Assembly: GCA_024231975.1 (NCBI GenBank)
Contig: JAAEQB010000062.1
Span: forward strand, 1 to 64,000
DNA from: Allobosea sp.
Lineage (GTDB): Bacteria; Pseudomonadota; Alphaproteobacteria; Rhizobiales; Beijerinckiaceae
Direction of reading: 5' to 3'
Length of the DNA stretch: 64,000 nucleotides
Shown here piece by piece: positions 32,230 through 40,110 of this stretch. The position numbers and the translations under genes were made by a program. The notes under the pieces are model-generated. The model was not told the DNA's origin. It did no database searches and worked only from the letters and a program-made list of their open reading frames with translations. Each line of letters opens with the position of its first letter. Within the stretch, counting starts at the first letter, position 1.

Positions 32230-33258
32230 ATGGACATGAACGCTTCCTTGCCGGTGATCGCGGTCGCGATGGGCGATCCTTCCGGCATCAGCCCCGAACT
32301 CACCGCCCGCATCCTGGCCGAGCCCGATCTCAGCAAGGCCGCGCGCTACATCGTCTTCGGCGACTACCGCCTATTCCAGCTCGGCGCCGCCGATGCCGGC
32401 CTGACCCCGGACCTGCATGTCGTTGGCGAGGGTGACGCCCTGCCGGCCGATGCCGGCAAGCCGGTCTTCGTCGATCTCAAGAACCATGATCCGGCCGATC
32501 TCCAGCGCGGCAAGGCCACCCTCGCCGGCGGCAAGGCCGCGACCGACAACTTCCGCCGCGCGCTGCGGCTCGCTGCGTCCGGCAAGGCCGACGCGGTGTT
32601 CTTCACCCCCTTCAACAAGGCGGCGATGCGCTTCGCCTATCCCGGCTATGACGACGAGATCCGCTTCGTGCGCGACGCGATCCAGTTCGAGGGGCCGGCC
32701 AGCGAGTTCAACGTGCTGGACAAGCTCTGGAACGCCCGCGTCACCTCGCATATCCCGCTCTCCGAGGTCGCCCAGAACATCACCCAGGAGCGCATCCTGC
32801 GCGCCCTCGACCTCGCCGAGAAGAACCTGCGCGCCGCCGGCTTCAACCCGCCGCGCATCGCGGTTGCCGGCATCAACCCACATGCCGGCGATGGCGGCAA
32901 TTTCGGCCGCGACGAGATCGAGACGATCGAGCCGGCGGTGAAGACGGCCAAGGCCAAGGGTTATACGGTCGAGGGGCCGTTCCCGTCCGACACCGTCTTC
33001 CTGCGCGCCAAGAACGGCGATTTCGATGCCGTGCTGACCATGTATCATGACCAGGGCCAGATCGCGATGAAGCTGATGGGCTTCGACCGCGGCGTCACCT
33101 TGATCGGCGGCTTCCCGTTCCCGATCTGCACCCCGGCTCATGGCACCGCCTATGAGATCGCCGGCAAGGGCATCGCCAATCTCGGCGCCACCCGCGCGGC
33201 ATTGTCGCTCGCGATCAAGATGGCGAGCGAGGGCAAGGCGGCGCGCAAGGCCGCCTGA
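32230..33258 (+). CDS. pdxA: PdxA-family metal- and NAD-dependent dehydrogenase
   Basis: A 342-residue protein of the PdxA family (oxidative decarboxylation or dehydrogenation of 4-phosphohydroxy acids). Family marks: VAMGDPSGISPEL at the N-terminus, and three metal-ligand His in SHIPL (His174), NPHAGDGG and MYHDQGQ. The C-terminal motif reads AHGTAYEIAGKG. The family includes pyridoxine-biosynthesis PdxA, PdxA2-type threonate/erythronate phosphate dehydrogenases and TphB. The linked TTT transporter, DapA-like gene and GntR repressor point to catabolism, not vitamin B6 synthesis. No DUF1537 kinase, the usual PdxA2 partner, is present in the window. GGGAGGACGAG precedes the start. Confidence 0.85.
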   Translation: MDMNASLPVIAVAMGDPSGISPELTARILAEPDLSKAARYIVFGDYRLFQLGAADAGLTPDLHVVGEGDALPADAGKPVFVDLKNHDPADLQRGKATLAGGKAATDNFRRALRLAASGKADAVFFTPFNKAAMRFAYPGYDDEIRFVRDAIQFEGPASEFNVLDKLWNARVTSHIPLSEVAQNITQERILRALDLAEKNLRAAGFNPPRIAVAGINPHAGDGGNFGRDEIETIEPAVKTAKAKGYTVEGPFPSDTVFLRAKNGDFDAVLTMYHDQGQIAMKLMGFDRGVTLIGGFPFPICTPAHGTAYEIAGKGIANLGATRAALSLAIKMASEGKAARKAA

Positions 33259-33320
33259 ACGCCCAGCCCAGCGGCCGAGAAGAGCCGCTCCGTTTCAACG
33301 ACCATTCAGGGAGAAACAGC

Positions 33321-34316
33321 ATGAAACGTTTCTGCATCGCGGCCGGTGTCGCGCTCGCTTCCGTCATCGCCGCGGTGGTTCCGGCTGCCGCCTGGCAGCC
33401 GACCAAGCCGATCGAATTCGTCGTGACCTCGGGGCCCGGCGGCGGCACCGACAACTTCGCCCGTATCGTTCAGTCGATCATCACCAAGCACAAGCTGATC
33501 GAGCAGCCGGTCGTCGTGCTCAACAAGGGCGGCGGCAGCGGCGCTGAGGGCTATATCTACGGCAAGGGCGCCAAGGGCGACGCCCACAAGGTCGTCTTCG
33601 GCACCAACAACGCCTATCTGCTGCCCTATGTCGCCAAGCTCGGCTACAAGCTCTCCGACCTGACGCCGGTTGCCTCGCTGGCGCTCGACGAGTTCCTGAT
33701 CTGGGTGAAGGGGGATGCTCCCTTCAACGACGCCAAGGCCTATGTCGAGGCGGCCAAGGCCAAGCCCGGCAGCCTCAAGATGGCCGGCAGCCAGTCCAAG
33801 GACACCGACCAGACGCTGACCGCGATGATCCAGGAGGCGACCGGCGCCAAGTGGATCTACGTGCCCTTCCAGGGCGGCGGCGCGGCTGCGACCCAGCTCG
33901 CCGGCGGCCATGTCGACTCCAACACCAACAATCCCAACGAGAACATCGGCCAGTGGAAGGCCGGTCAGGTGAAGCCGCTCTGCGTCTTCTCGCCGGTGCG
34001 CCTCGCCAAGAGCGACCCGATCCATGACGGCAAGGGCTGGGGCGACATCCCGACCTGCAAGGAAGCCGGCCTGCCGCTCGAGGCCTTCCAGATGCCGCGC
34101 ACCGTCTGGCTGCCGGCCGAGGTCCCGGCCGACGCCGTCGCCTTCTATGCCGACGTGATGGAGAAGGTCAGCAAGACCCCGGAATGGGCTGAGTTCATCG
34201 CCCGCACCGCGCAGACCGCCCGCTTCATGAAGGGCAAGGAACTCACCGACTTCGTCGCCAAGGACGAGGCCGCCAACGCCAAGGTCTTCAAGAGCGAAGG
34301 CTGGGTCGTCAACTGA
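33321..34316 (+). CDS. TTT transporter substrate-binding protein (Bug/TctC family)
   Basis: A 331-residue periplasmic binding protein. Residues 1-24 form a signal peptide ending VPAAAW. The mature N-terminus carries the Bug hallmark PIEFVVTSGPGGGTDNFAR. The central KWIYVPFQGGG and LAGGHVDSNTN loops are ligand-binding segments of the family. It is followed by TctB- and TctA-type genes, so it delivers a carboxylate to that channel. The ligand is unknown; genes around it suggest a hydroxylated or sugar acid. A short hairpin (AGCGGC/GCCGCT, 33270-33289) lies between pdxA and this gene, and a strong stem-loop follows its stop. Confidence 0.9.
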   Translation: MKRFCIAAGVALASVIAAVVPAAAWQPTKPIEFVVTSGPGGGTDNFARIVQSIITKHKLIEQPVVVLNKGGGSGAEGYIYGKGAKGDAHKVVFGTNNAYLLPYVAKLGYKLSDLTPVASLALDEFLIWVKGDAPFNDAKAYVEAAKAKPGSLKMAGSQSKDTDQTLTAMIQEATGAKWIYVPFQGGGAAATQLAGGHVDSNTNNPNENIGQWKAGQVKPLCVFSPVRLAKSDPIHDGKGWGDIPTCKEAGLPLEAFQMPRTVWLPAEVPADAVAFYADVMEKVSKTPEWAEFIARTAQTARFMKGKELTDFVAKDEAANAKVFKSEGWVVN

Positions 34317-34335
34317 CCTTAACGGATCGAAATCG

Positions 34336-34373
34336 GATCATCCCGGGCGGGCGCAGCTCAGCCCGGGATGATC
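34336..34373 (+). promoter_or_regulatory. 13 bp perfect stem-loop between tctC- and tctB-type genes
   Basis: GATCATCCCGGGC (34336-34348) pairs perfectly with GCCCGGGATGATC (34361-34373) around a 12-base loop. It begins 20 bases after the binding-protein stop and ends 35 bases before the TctB start. No T-tract follows. In polycistronic transcripts such structures protect the upstream message from 3' exonucleases or cause partial termination. That would give more binding protein than channel. Confidence 0.7.
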
Positions 34374-34408
34374 GTTCAGAACATCGTTTGCATTCGGGAG
34401 GAGCGCCG

Positions 34409-34897
34409 ATGATCAGCCGTTTCCAGGCCGAGATCGCGACCGCTTTGGCGACGCTCGCCTTCGGCCTCATCATCGTCAATGGCGCCCGCGAGTTCGGCAT
34501 CGGCTGGGACTCGTCCGGTCCCCAGCCCGGCGCCTTCCCGTTCTATTGCGGCTTGCTGATCGCGCTCGCCAGCGCGGGTACGATCGTGACCACGATCGGC
34601 CGGCGGATGGGCGGCTCGGCGGCGCTGGCCGGGGTCTTCCTCGACAAGGAGCAGGGCAAGCGCGTCCTCTCCTTCTTCCTGCCGATGCTCGCCTTCGTCA
34701 TCTTGACCGTCACGCTCGGCATGTATGTCGCGATGTTGCTCTATCTCGTCTTCGCGATGCGCTTCCAGGGCCGCTATGGCTGGCTGCCCTCGCTTGCGAC
34801 CGCCTTCGGCACCGCCGCCTTCTTCTATTTCGGCCTCGAGAAATTCGCCCAGGTCGGCCTGCTCAAGGGGCCGGTCGAAGCGATGCTCGGCCTCTGA
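34409..34897 (+). CDS. TTT transporter small membrane subunit (TctB family)
   Basis: A 162-residue protein with four hydrophobic segments, the standard TctB form. The loop after the first segment, SSGPQPGAFPFYCG, is the conserved GPxxFP motif of the family. ATG 34409 has GGGAGGAG 6 bases upstream. It forms the membrane complex with the TctA-type protein encoded 20 bases downstream. Confidence 0.9.
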   Translation: MISRFQAEIATALATLAFGLIIVNGAREFGIGWDSSGPQPGAFPFYCGLLIALASAGTIVTTIGRRMGGSAALAGVFLDKEQGKRVLSFFLPMLAFVILTVTLGMYVAMLLYLVFAMRFQGRYGWLPSLATAFGTAAFFYFGLEKFAQVGLLKGPVEAMLGL

Positions 34898-34917
34898 ACA
34901 GCGAGCCGGAGCCTTCC

Positions 34918-36435
34918 ATGGAAAACTTCGCCTCGCTCCTCCACGGCTTCCAGATCGCGCTGACCACCCATCACATCGCGCTGATGTTCGCCGGCGTGCT
35001 GCTCGGCATCCTGGTCGGCGTGCTGCCGGGCCTGGGCGCGCCGAACGGCGTCTCGCTGATGCTGCCGCTGACCTTCTCGATGGACCCGGTCTCGGCGATC
35101 ATCCTGTTGACCTCGCTCTATTGGGGCGCGCTCTTCGGTGGCTCGACCACCTCGATCCTGTTCAACATCCCCGGCGAGCCGTCCTCGGTCGCCACCACTT
35201 TCGACGGCCACCCGATGGCCAAGCAGGGCAGGGCGACCGAAGCGCTGTCCTTCGCCTTCCTCTCGGCCGGCATCGGCGCGATGGCCGGCGTCATCCTGAT
35301 CACGCTGCTCTCGGGCTGGGTCGCGCGCTTTGCGCTGAAATTCTCCTCGCCGGAGTATTTCGCGGTCTACTTCATGACCTTCGCCAGCTTCGTCGGCCTC
35401 GGCGGCGCCTCGCCGCTGAAGACGATCGTCTCGATGGCGATGGGCTTTGCCTTCGCCTCGATCGGCATGGACTCGGTCTCCGGCAATGTCCGCCTGACCT
35501 ATGAGTTCGACGTGCTCCTCGCCGGCGTCAGCTTCCTGATCGCGGTGATCGGCCTGTTCGGCCTCGGCGAGCTCTTGCAGACGATGGAGGAGGGGCTGCG
35601 CTTCGACGGGGTCAAGGCCAAGGTCAGTCCGCGCGATGTGCTGGCCACGGCGCTGAAGCTGCCGCGCTACTGGCTGGCGCTGCTGCGCTCCAGCATCATC
35701 GGCATCTGGATGGGCATCACCCCGGGCGGCCCGACCGCGGCCTCCTTCATGAGCTATGCGATGGCCAAGCGCTCCTCGCGCAATCCGGAGAAGTTCGGCA
35801 AGGGCGAGCCCGAGGGCGTGATCTCGCCCGAGACGGCCGACCATGCCGCCGGCTCCTCGGCGATGCTGCCGATGCTGGCGCTCGGCATTCCCGGCTCGGC
35901 GACCGCTGCGGTGATGATGGGCGGGCTGATGATCTGGGGCCTCAATCCCGGCCCGATGCTCTTCGTCGAGCGCCCCGATTTTGTCTGGGGCCTGATCGCC
36001 TCGATGTATCTCGGCAACGTCGTCGCCGTCATCGTCGTGCTCGCGACCGTGCCGCTCTTCGCCTCGATCCTGCGCATCCCGTTCTCGATCATCGGACCGG
36101 CGATCGTCGTGGTCTGCTTCATCGGCGCCTATACCGTCGGCAACAAGGAGTTCGACATCTGGCTGGCGCTGGCCTTCGGCATCGTCGGCTATCTCTTCAA
36201 GAAGCTCGACTACCCGATCGCGCCGCTCGTGCTGGCCATGGTCATCGGCGACAAGGCGGAGGACGCTTTCCGCCAGTCGATGATCTTCAGCCAGGGCTCG
36301 CTCTCGATCTTCTGGTCGAACGCCCTGGTCGCGAGCCTGATGGCGATCGGTCTGGCGCTGCTGCTCTTCCCGCTGATCGGTTCGACGAGGCGCGGCATCC
36401 GCAAGCTGGTGACCGCCCGCGCAGCCAAGGCTTGA
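34918..36435 (+). CDS. TTT transporter large membrane subunit (TctA family)
   Basis: A 505-residue polytopic protein with about 12 hydrophobic segments. It has the TctA glycine-rich loop GVLPGLGAPNGVSLMLPLTF and the second conserved loop MGITPGGPTAASFMSY followed by LALGIPGSATAAVMMGGL, the inverted-repeat substrate and ion motifs. It is a secondary active transporter that uses the binding protein. Its length is normal (about 500 residues). The macrodomain gene starts 74 bases after its stop. Confidence 0.92.
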   Translation: MENFASLLHGFQIALTTHHIALMFAGVLLGILVGVLPGLGAPNGVSLMLPLTFSMDPVSAIILLTSLYWGALFGGSTTSILFNIPGEPSSVATTFDGHPMAKQGRATEALSFAFLSAGIGAMAGVILITLLSGWVARFALKFSSPEYFAVYFMTFASFVGLGGASPLKTIVSMAMGFAFASIGMDSVSGNVRLTYEFDVLLAGVSFLIAVIGLFGLGELLQTMEEGLRFDGVKAKVSPRDVLATALKLPRYWLALLRSSIIGIWMGITPGGPTAASFMSYAMAKRSSRNPEKFGKGEPEGVISPETADHAAGSSAMLPMLALGIPGSATAAVMMGGLMIWGLNPGPMLFVERPDFVWGLIASMYLGNVVAVIVVLATVPLFASILRIPFSIIGPAIVVVCFIGAYTVGNKEFDIWLALAFGIVGYLFKKLDYPIAPLVLAMVIGDKAEDAFRQSMIFSQGSLSIFWSNALVASLMAIGLALLLFPLIGSTRRGIRKLVTARAAKA

Positions 36436-36509
36436 GCCAGACGCACTGCCGGAGCCTGGATGCCGACGCTATGGTGACCCGTCCAGAACCGAGCCGAGGC
36501 GGATTGCCG

Positions 36510-37043
36510 ATGACAGGATCGAGACTGCGCGCCATCCAGGCCGACATCACGACGCTTCAAGTCGACGCCATCGTCAATGCCGCCAACAACTCGCTGCTCG
36601 GCGGGGGCGGCGTCGACGGCGCGATCCATCGCGCGGCCGGGCCGGAGCTGCTGCAGGAATGCCGCAAGCTCGGCGGTTGCCAGACCGGCGACGCCAAATT
36701 GACTCAGGGCTATCGCCTGCCGGCGCGGTTCGTCATCCACACGGTCGGGCCGGTCTGGCAGGGCGGCGGCCAGAGCGAGGCGGAGCTGCTCGCCTCCTGC
36801 TATCGCCGCTCCCTGGCGGTCGCGGCTGGCGCGGGCGTGCGAACCGTCGCCTTCCCGAGCATCAGCACTGGCGTCTATGGCTATCCGATCGAGCCCGCGG
36901 CGAAGATCGCCGTGGCGACGGTGGCGGTCGCATTGAAGGCGAAGCCCGCTTTCGACGAGATCACCTTCTGCTGCTTCTCGCCCGAGGACCTCGCAATCTT
37001 CCAGCGCCAGCTCGCCGACGCCGGCAGCCCGCAGGCACAATGA
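36510..37043 (+). CDS. macrodomain protein (O-acetyl-ADP-ribose deacetylase-like)
   Basis: A 177-residue macrodomain of the YmdB/MacroD type. The ADP-ribose loop is IVNAANNSLLGGGGVDGAIH with the Asn and Asp used in catalysis. The second loop is FPSISTGVYGYP. It would remove ADP-ribose or acetyl from ADP-ribosylated or O-acetyl-ADP-ribose substrates in the cytoplasm. ATG 36510 is chosen because it begins the domain; ATG 36471 would add 13 residues. The gene sits between TTT-transporter and DapA-like genes on one strand with small gaps, so it is probably co-transcribed with them. That is an odd place for this enzyme. Confidence 0.88.
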   Translation: MTGSRLRAIQADITTLQVDAIVNAANNSLLGGGGVDGAIHRAAGPELLQECRKLGGCQTGDAKLTQGYRLPARFVIHTVGPVWQGGGQSEAELLASCYRRSLAVAAGAGVRTVAFPSISTGVYGYPIEPAAKIAVATVAVALKAKPAFDEITFCCFSPEDLAIFQRQLADAGSPQAQ

Positions 37044-37083
37044 GTTTCACCCCTCTCCGTCAACGAACAGCCGAGGCCTTGCC

Positions 37084-38001
37084 ATGAGCGAACCCTATAA
37101 GGGCATCATCCCGATCGCGCCGACGATCTTCCACGAGAACGGCGACCTCGACCATGAGGGCAATCGCCGGGTGATGGACCTGATGGTCGACCAGGGCGTC
37201 GACGGCATCTGCATCCTCGCCAATTTCTCCGAGCAGTTCCTGCTGACCGACGCCGAGCGCGACGAGGTCATGCGGCTCTCGATCGAGCAGGTCGCCAGCC
37301 GGGTCCCGGTCTGCGTCACCACCTCGCATTTCTCGACCCGCATCGCGGCGCAACGTGCCAAGGCCGCGGCCGATGCCGGCGCCAAGATGCTGATGATGAT
37401 GCCGCCCTATCACGGTGCGCTGCTCAAGGCCGACGAGCAGGGCATGATCGAGCATTTCAAGATCGTCGCCGATGCCTGCGGCATCCCGATCATCCTGCAG
37501 GATGCGCCGCTCTCGGGCGTGACCATGACCGTGCCCTTCATGGTCAGGCTCAATAAGGAGGTGCCGCTGGTCCGCTACTTCAAGATCGAGGTGCCGGGCA
37601 CGGCGGGCAAGCTGCGTTCGCTGATCGAGGCGGGCGGTAACGCCATCGTCGGCCCGTTCGACGGCGAGGAGGCGATCACGTTGATGGCCGATCTCGACGC
37701 CGGCGCCACCGGCACGATGACCTCGGCGATGATCCCCGATCTGATCAAGCCGATCCTGGCTGCGCATGCGGCCGGCGATCGCAAGCAGGCGGCGGCGCTC
37801 TATGCCCGCGTGCTGCCGATCATCAACTATGAGAACCGGCAATGCGGCCTGCGCTCGGCCAAGGCGGTGATGAAGGCGGGCGGCGTGATCAAGTCGGATG
37901 CCGTCCGTCACCCGCTGACGCCGCTGCATCCGCAGACGCGCGAAGGTTTGCTCGAGCTCGCGCGCGAACTCGATCCGCTCGCCCTGCGCTGGGATAAGTA
38001 G
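37084..38001 (+). CDS. DapA-family aldolase/dehydratase lacking DHDPS signature residues
   Basis: A 305-residue TIM-barrel protein of the DHDPS/N-acetylneuraminate lyase family. The Schiff-base Lys is Lys167 in YFKIEVPG. The GTTGE motif of true DHDPS reads ANFSE (46-50), and the YNxP motif reads QDAP (139-142), so the Thr-Thr-Tyr proton relay is missing. Variant QDAP members include dehydratases of 2-keto-3-deoxy acids, as far as I recall. A role in breaking down a sugar-acid-derived 2-oxo acid fits the PdxA/TTT context. It is not the lysine-pathway enzyme. A 9 bp stem-loop follows 14 bases after the stop. Confidence 0.85.
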   Translation: MSEPYKGIIPIAPTIFHENGDLDHEGNRRVMDLMVDQGVDGICILANFSEQFLLTDAERDEVMRLSIEQVASRVPVCVTTSHFSTRIAAQRAKAAADAGAKMLMMMPPYHGALLKADEQGMIEHFKIVADACGIPIILQDAPLSGVTMTVPFMVRLNKEVPLVRYFKIEVPGTAGKLRSLIEAGGNAIVGPFDGEEAITLMADLDAGATGTMTSAMIPDLIKPILAAHAAGDRKQAAALYARVLPIINYENRQCGLRSAKAVMKAGGVIKSDAVRHPLTPLHPQTREGLLELARELDPLALRWDK

Positions 38002-38015
38002 CCCAGCTCGGTCCT

Positions 38016-38041
38016 GCTGCCCGCCGTCAAAAGCGGGCAGC
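38016..38041. terminator. 9 bp stem-loop between DapA-like gene and micro-ORF
   Basis: GCTGCCCGC (38016-38024) pairs with GCGGGCAGC (38033-38041) around CGTCAAAA. It lies just after the plus-strand DapA-like stop and 5 bases beyond the minus-strand micro-ORF stop, so it could end both transcripts. No T-tract is present on either side. Confidence 0.6.
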
Positions 38042-38046
38042 GATCG

Positions 38047-38181
38047 TCAATAGGCGCCGATGCCGCCGGAGGGCGGCGGTAGGTTGCCTCTGCGATCCTT
38101 GGTGATGAACTCCGGTGTCACCAGAAGCATCCGGGACAGCCAGGACGAGTAGGCAGCAAGCAACTCCATGACGGCACGCAT
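38047..38181 (-). CDS. 44-residue micro-protein, unknown
   Basis: A short frame from ATG 38181 to TGA 38047, with GGAGGCG 5-7 bases before the start, one of the best ribosome binding sites in the window. The product begins MRAVMELLAAYSSWLSRMLL and ends GNLPPPSGGIGAY. Residues 4-20 could form an amphipathic or short membrane helix; the tail is Pro/Gly-rich and ends in Tyr. A hairpin follows the stop and a GCCTCC/GGAGGC dyad precedes it, so it has a self-contained gene layout. I recognise no family. Whether it is translated needs direct evidence. Confidence 0.5.
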   Translation of the reverse strand: MRAVMELLAAYSSWLSRMLLVTPEFITKDRRGNLPPPSGGIGAY

Positions 38182-38250
38182 AAGACGCCTCCACGATTGC
38201 GGAGGCGATCCTAGCAGAAAAATGCGCTGTTTGCCGGCGAATTCTGCAGG

Positions 38251-38604
38251 TCAGGCCTTCGTCCAGACCGCGAGCTCATAGCCGTCCGGGTCGGCGAAAT
38301 GGAAGCGGCGGCCGCCGGGGAAATCGAAGGCCGGCTTGACGATCCGGCCGCCTGCGGCCTCGACGCTCGCCTGCACGGCCGCGAGGTCGGCGGCATAGAG
38401 GACCACCAGCGGGCCGCCGGGCCTGAGCGTGCCGATCGTGGTGAAGCCGCCCTCCAGCCGGCCGTCGGCGAAGGCGCAGTATTCCGGGCCGTAATCCGTC
38501 ATCGTCCAGCCGAAGGCTTTCTCGTAGAAGGCGCGGGCGCGCGGGATGTCGGCGACGACGAATTCGACATAGTCGATGCGGCGGTCGTTGCTCGATATGG
38601 ACAC
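38251..38604 (-). CDS. VOC (glyoxalase/bleomycin-resistance) family protein
   Basis: A 117-residue single-module vicinal-oxygen-chelate protein, beginning VSISSNDRRIDYVEFVV. GTG 38604 is the start: AAGGAGAG lies 7 bases upstream, and no in-frame ATG fits the domain edge. Features include IPRARAFYEKAFGW, VVLYAADLAAVQASVEAAGG and HFADPDGYELAVW, typical of YdcN/CFP30-like VOC proteins. Metal ligands are only partly evident (Glu in YELAVW). It may bind or act on a small electrophile. No neighbour indicates a substrate. Confidence 0.82.
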   Translation of the reverse strand: MSISSNDRRIDYVEFVVADIPRARAFYEKAFGWTMTDYGPEYCAFADGRLEGGFTTIGTLRPGGPLVVLYAADLAAVQASVEAAGGRIVKPAFDFPGGRRFHFADPDGYELAVWTKA

Positions 38605-38787
38605 GGCATCTCTCCTTGCGCTCGGTTCATTTGGCTTCTTATGACGCATCGCCGCGGCCAGCCTGTGGCGGGAGCGGAGGCGAAGCCCCATGCAATCCTG
38701 TGATGTGCAACGTAACGGAAACGCGTTGGCATGCGCTGCCTGCAGGCCCTATCGTGCAGACACACGATTCTCGCTCCGGAGCCCGTC

Positions 38788-40023
38788 ATGACCGCAACCG
38801 CCAGGCGCGGCTACGCGCCGGAGATCATCGTCGCCGCCGGCTGTCTGATCGCGCTGATCAGTTTCGGCCCGCGCGCCAGCGCCGGCCTGTTCCAGATTCC
38901 GATGATCTCCCAGTTCGGCTGGGGGCGCGACACGTTCAGCCTGGCGCTGGCGATCCAGAATCTGCTCTGGGGCCTGGGCGCGCCCTTCGCTGGTGCGCTC
39001 GCCGACCGGTTCGGCATGGTCAAGGTGCTGTGCGTCGGTGCGCTGCTCTATGCCGCCGGCCTGGTGATGATGTCCTATGCCTCGACGCCGATGCAGCTGC
39101 ATCTCGGCGCCGGCGTGCTGATCGGCTTCGGGCTCTCGGCCTGTTCCTTCAATCTGATCCTCGCCGCCTTCGGCAAGCTGCTGCCCGAGCAATGGCGCCC
39201 GCTCGCCTTCGGCGCCGGTACGGCGGCCGGCTCCTTCGGCCAGTTCCTGTTCCCGCCGATCGGCAACATCCTGATCGAGACGCTCGGCTGGCAGCAGGCG
39301 CTGATCGTCTTCGCCTTCACCTTGCTGCCGGTGATCCCGCTCTCGGTGATGCTGGCGACTCGTGGCGCGAGGCAGCCGGCGGCTGCGCCCGGTGCGGTCG
39401 CGGCGCCGAACCAGAGCATCGCGCAGGCGCTGGCCGAGGCCTTCAAGCACCGCTCCTATGTCCTGCTGGTGCTGGGGTTCTTCACCTGCGGCTTCCAGCT
39501 CGCCTTCATCACCGTGCACATGCCGGCCTATCTCAAGGATACCGGCCTGCCGGCCTGGGTCGGCGGCTGGACGCTGGCCGCGATCGGCCTCGCCAATGCG
39601 GTCGGCTCGCTCGGCTCCGGCTGGCTGACGGCGCGCATGCCAAAGCGCCATTTGCTCGCCTGGATCTATCTCGGTCGCGCCATCGCCATCGCCGCCTTCA
39701 TCCTGCTGCCGCCGAGCCCGATGACCGCGATCGCCTTCGGCATCGTCATCGGCGTGTTCTGGCTCTCGACCGTGCCGCCGACCTCGGCGCTGGTGATGCT
39801 GATGTTCGGCACCAAATACATGGCGATGCTCTACGGCTTCGCCTTCTTCTCGCACCAGGTTGGGGGCTTTCTCGGCGTGCTGCTCGGCGGCATCCTCTAC
39901 GAGCAGTTCGGCTCCTACAACATCGTCTGGTGGCTCTCGGTCGCGCTCGGCGTCGCCTCGGCGCTGATCAACCTGCCGATCGTCGAGAAGCCGGTCGCGC
40001 GCGCCGCGCCGCAGCCGGCTTGA
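38788..40023 (+). CDS. MFS transporter (monocarboxylate/oxalate-formate antiporter-like)
   Basis: A 411-residue, 12-segment MFS protein. The first segments contain SFGPRASAGLFQIPMISQFG, WGLGAPFAGALADRFG (motif A variant) and LVMMSYASTPMQLHL. The second half has SLGSGWLTARMPKRHLLA. This layout fits the monocarboxylate/OFA-like group. ATG 38788 has CGGAG upstream. An AcuI-like reductase gene follows 87 bases later on the same strand. Transport of an unsaturated or short-chain acid is possible. Confidence 0.82.
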   Translation: MTATARRGYAPEIIVAAGCLIALISFGPRASAGLFQIPMISQFGWGRDTFSLALAIQNLLWGLGAPFAGALADRFGMVKVLCVGALLYAAGLVMMSYASTPMQLHLGAGVLIGFGLSACSFNLILAAFGKLLPEQWRPLAFGAGTAAGSFGQFLFPPIGNILIETLGWQQALIVFAFTLLPVIPLSVMLATRGARQPAAAPGAVAAPNQSIAQALAEAFKHRSYVLLVLGFFTCGFQLAFITVHMPAYLKDTGLPAWVGGWTLAAIGLANAVGSLGSGWLTARMPKRHLLAWIYLGRAIAIAAFILLPPSPMTAIAFGIVIGVFWLSTVPPTSALVMLMFGTKYMAMLYGFAFFSHQVGGFLGVLLGGILYEQFGSYNIVWWLSVALGVASALINLPIVEKPVARAAPQPA

Positions 40024-40070
40024 CCAAACCCGCACCGGCTTGCCGCTTGCGGGCGGCGGCCGGGCGGGCC

Positions 40071-40104
40071 ACTCCTAGGGAAAGTTCGATCGCTTTCCGG
40101 GAGT
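40071..40104 (+). promoter_or_regulatory. leader stem-loop covering the acuI-like ribosome binding site
   Basis: ACTCC (40071-40075) pairs with GGAGT (40100-40104), and GGAAAG (40079-40084) with CTTTCC (40093-40098), giving an 11 bp interrupted stem with an 8-base loop. The right strand contains GGGAG, the apparent Shine-Dalgarno of the gene starting at 40111. Folding would hide the ribosome binding site. It does not resemble a riboswitch class that I know. Confidence 0.45.
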
Positions 40105-40110
40105 GAGTTC

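Noticed and set aside
32230..33258. Pyridoxine biosynthesis role for the PdxA homologue
   Set aside because: It is linked to a TTT transporter and a GntR repressor and not to pdxJ, ksgA or surA.
37084..38001. Lysine-pathway dihydrodipicolinate synthase
   Set aside because: The GTTGE and YNxP catalytic motifs are absent.
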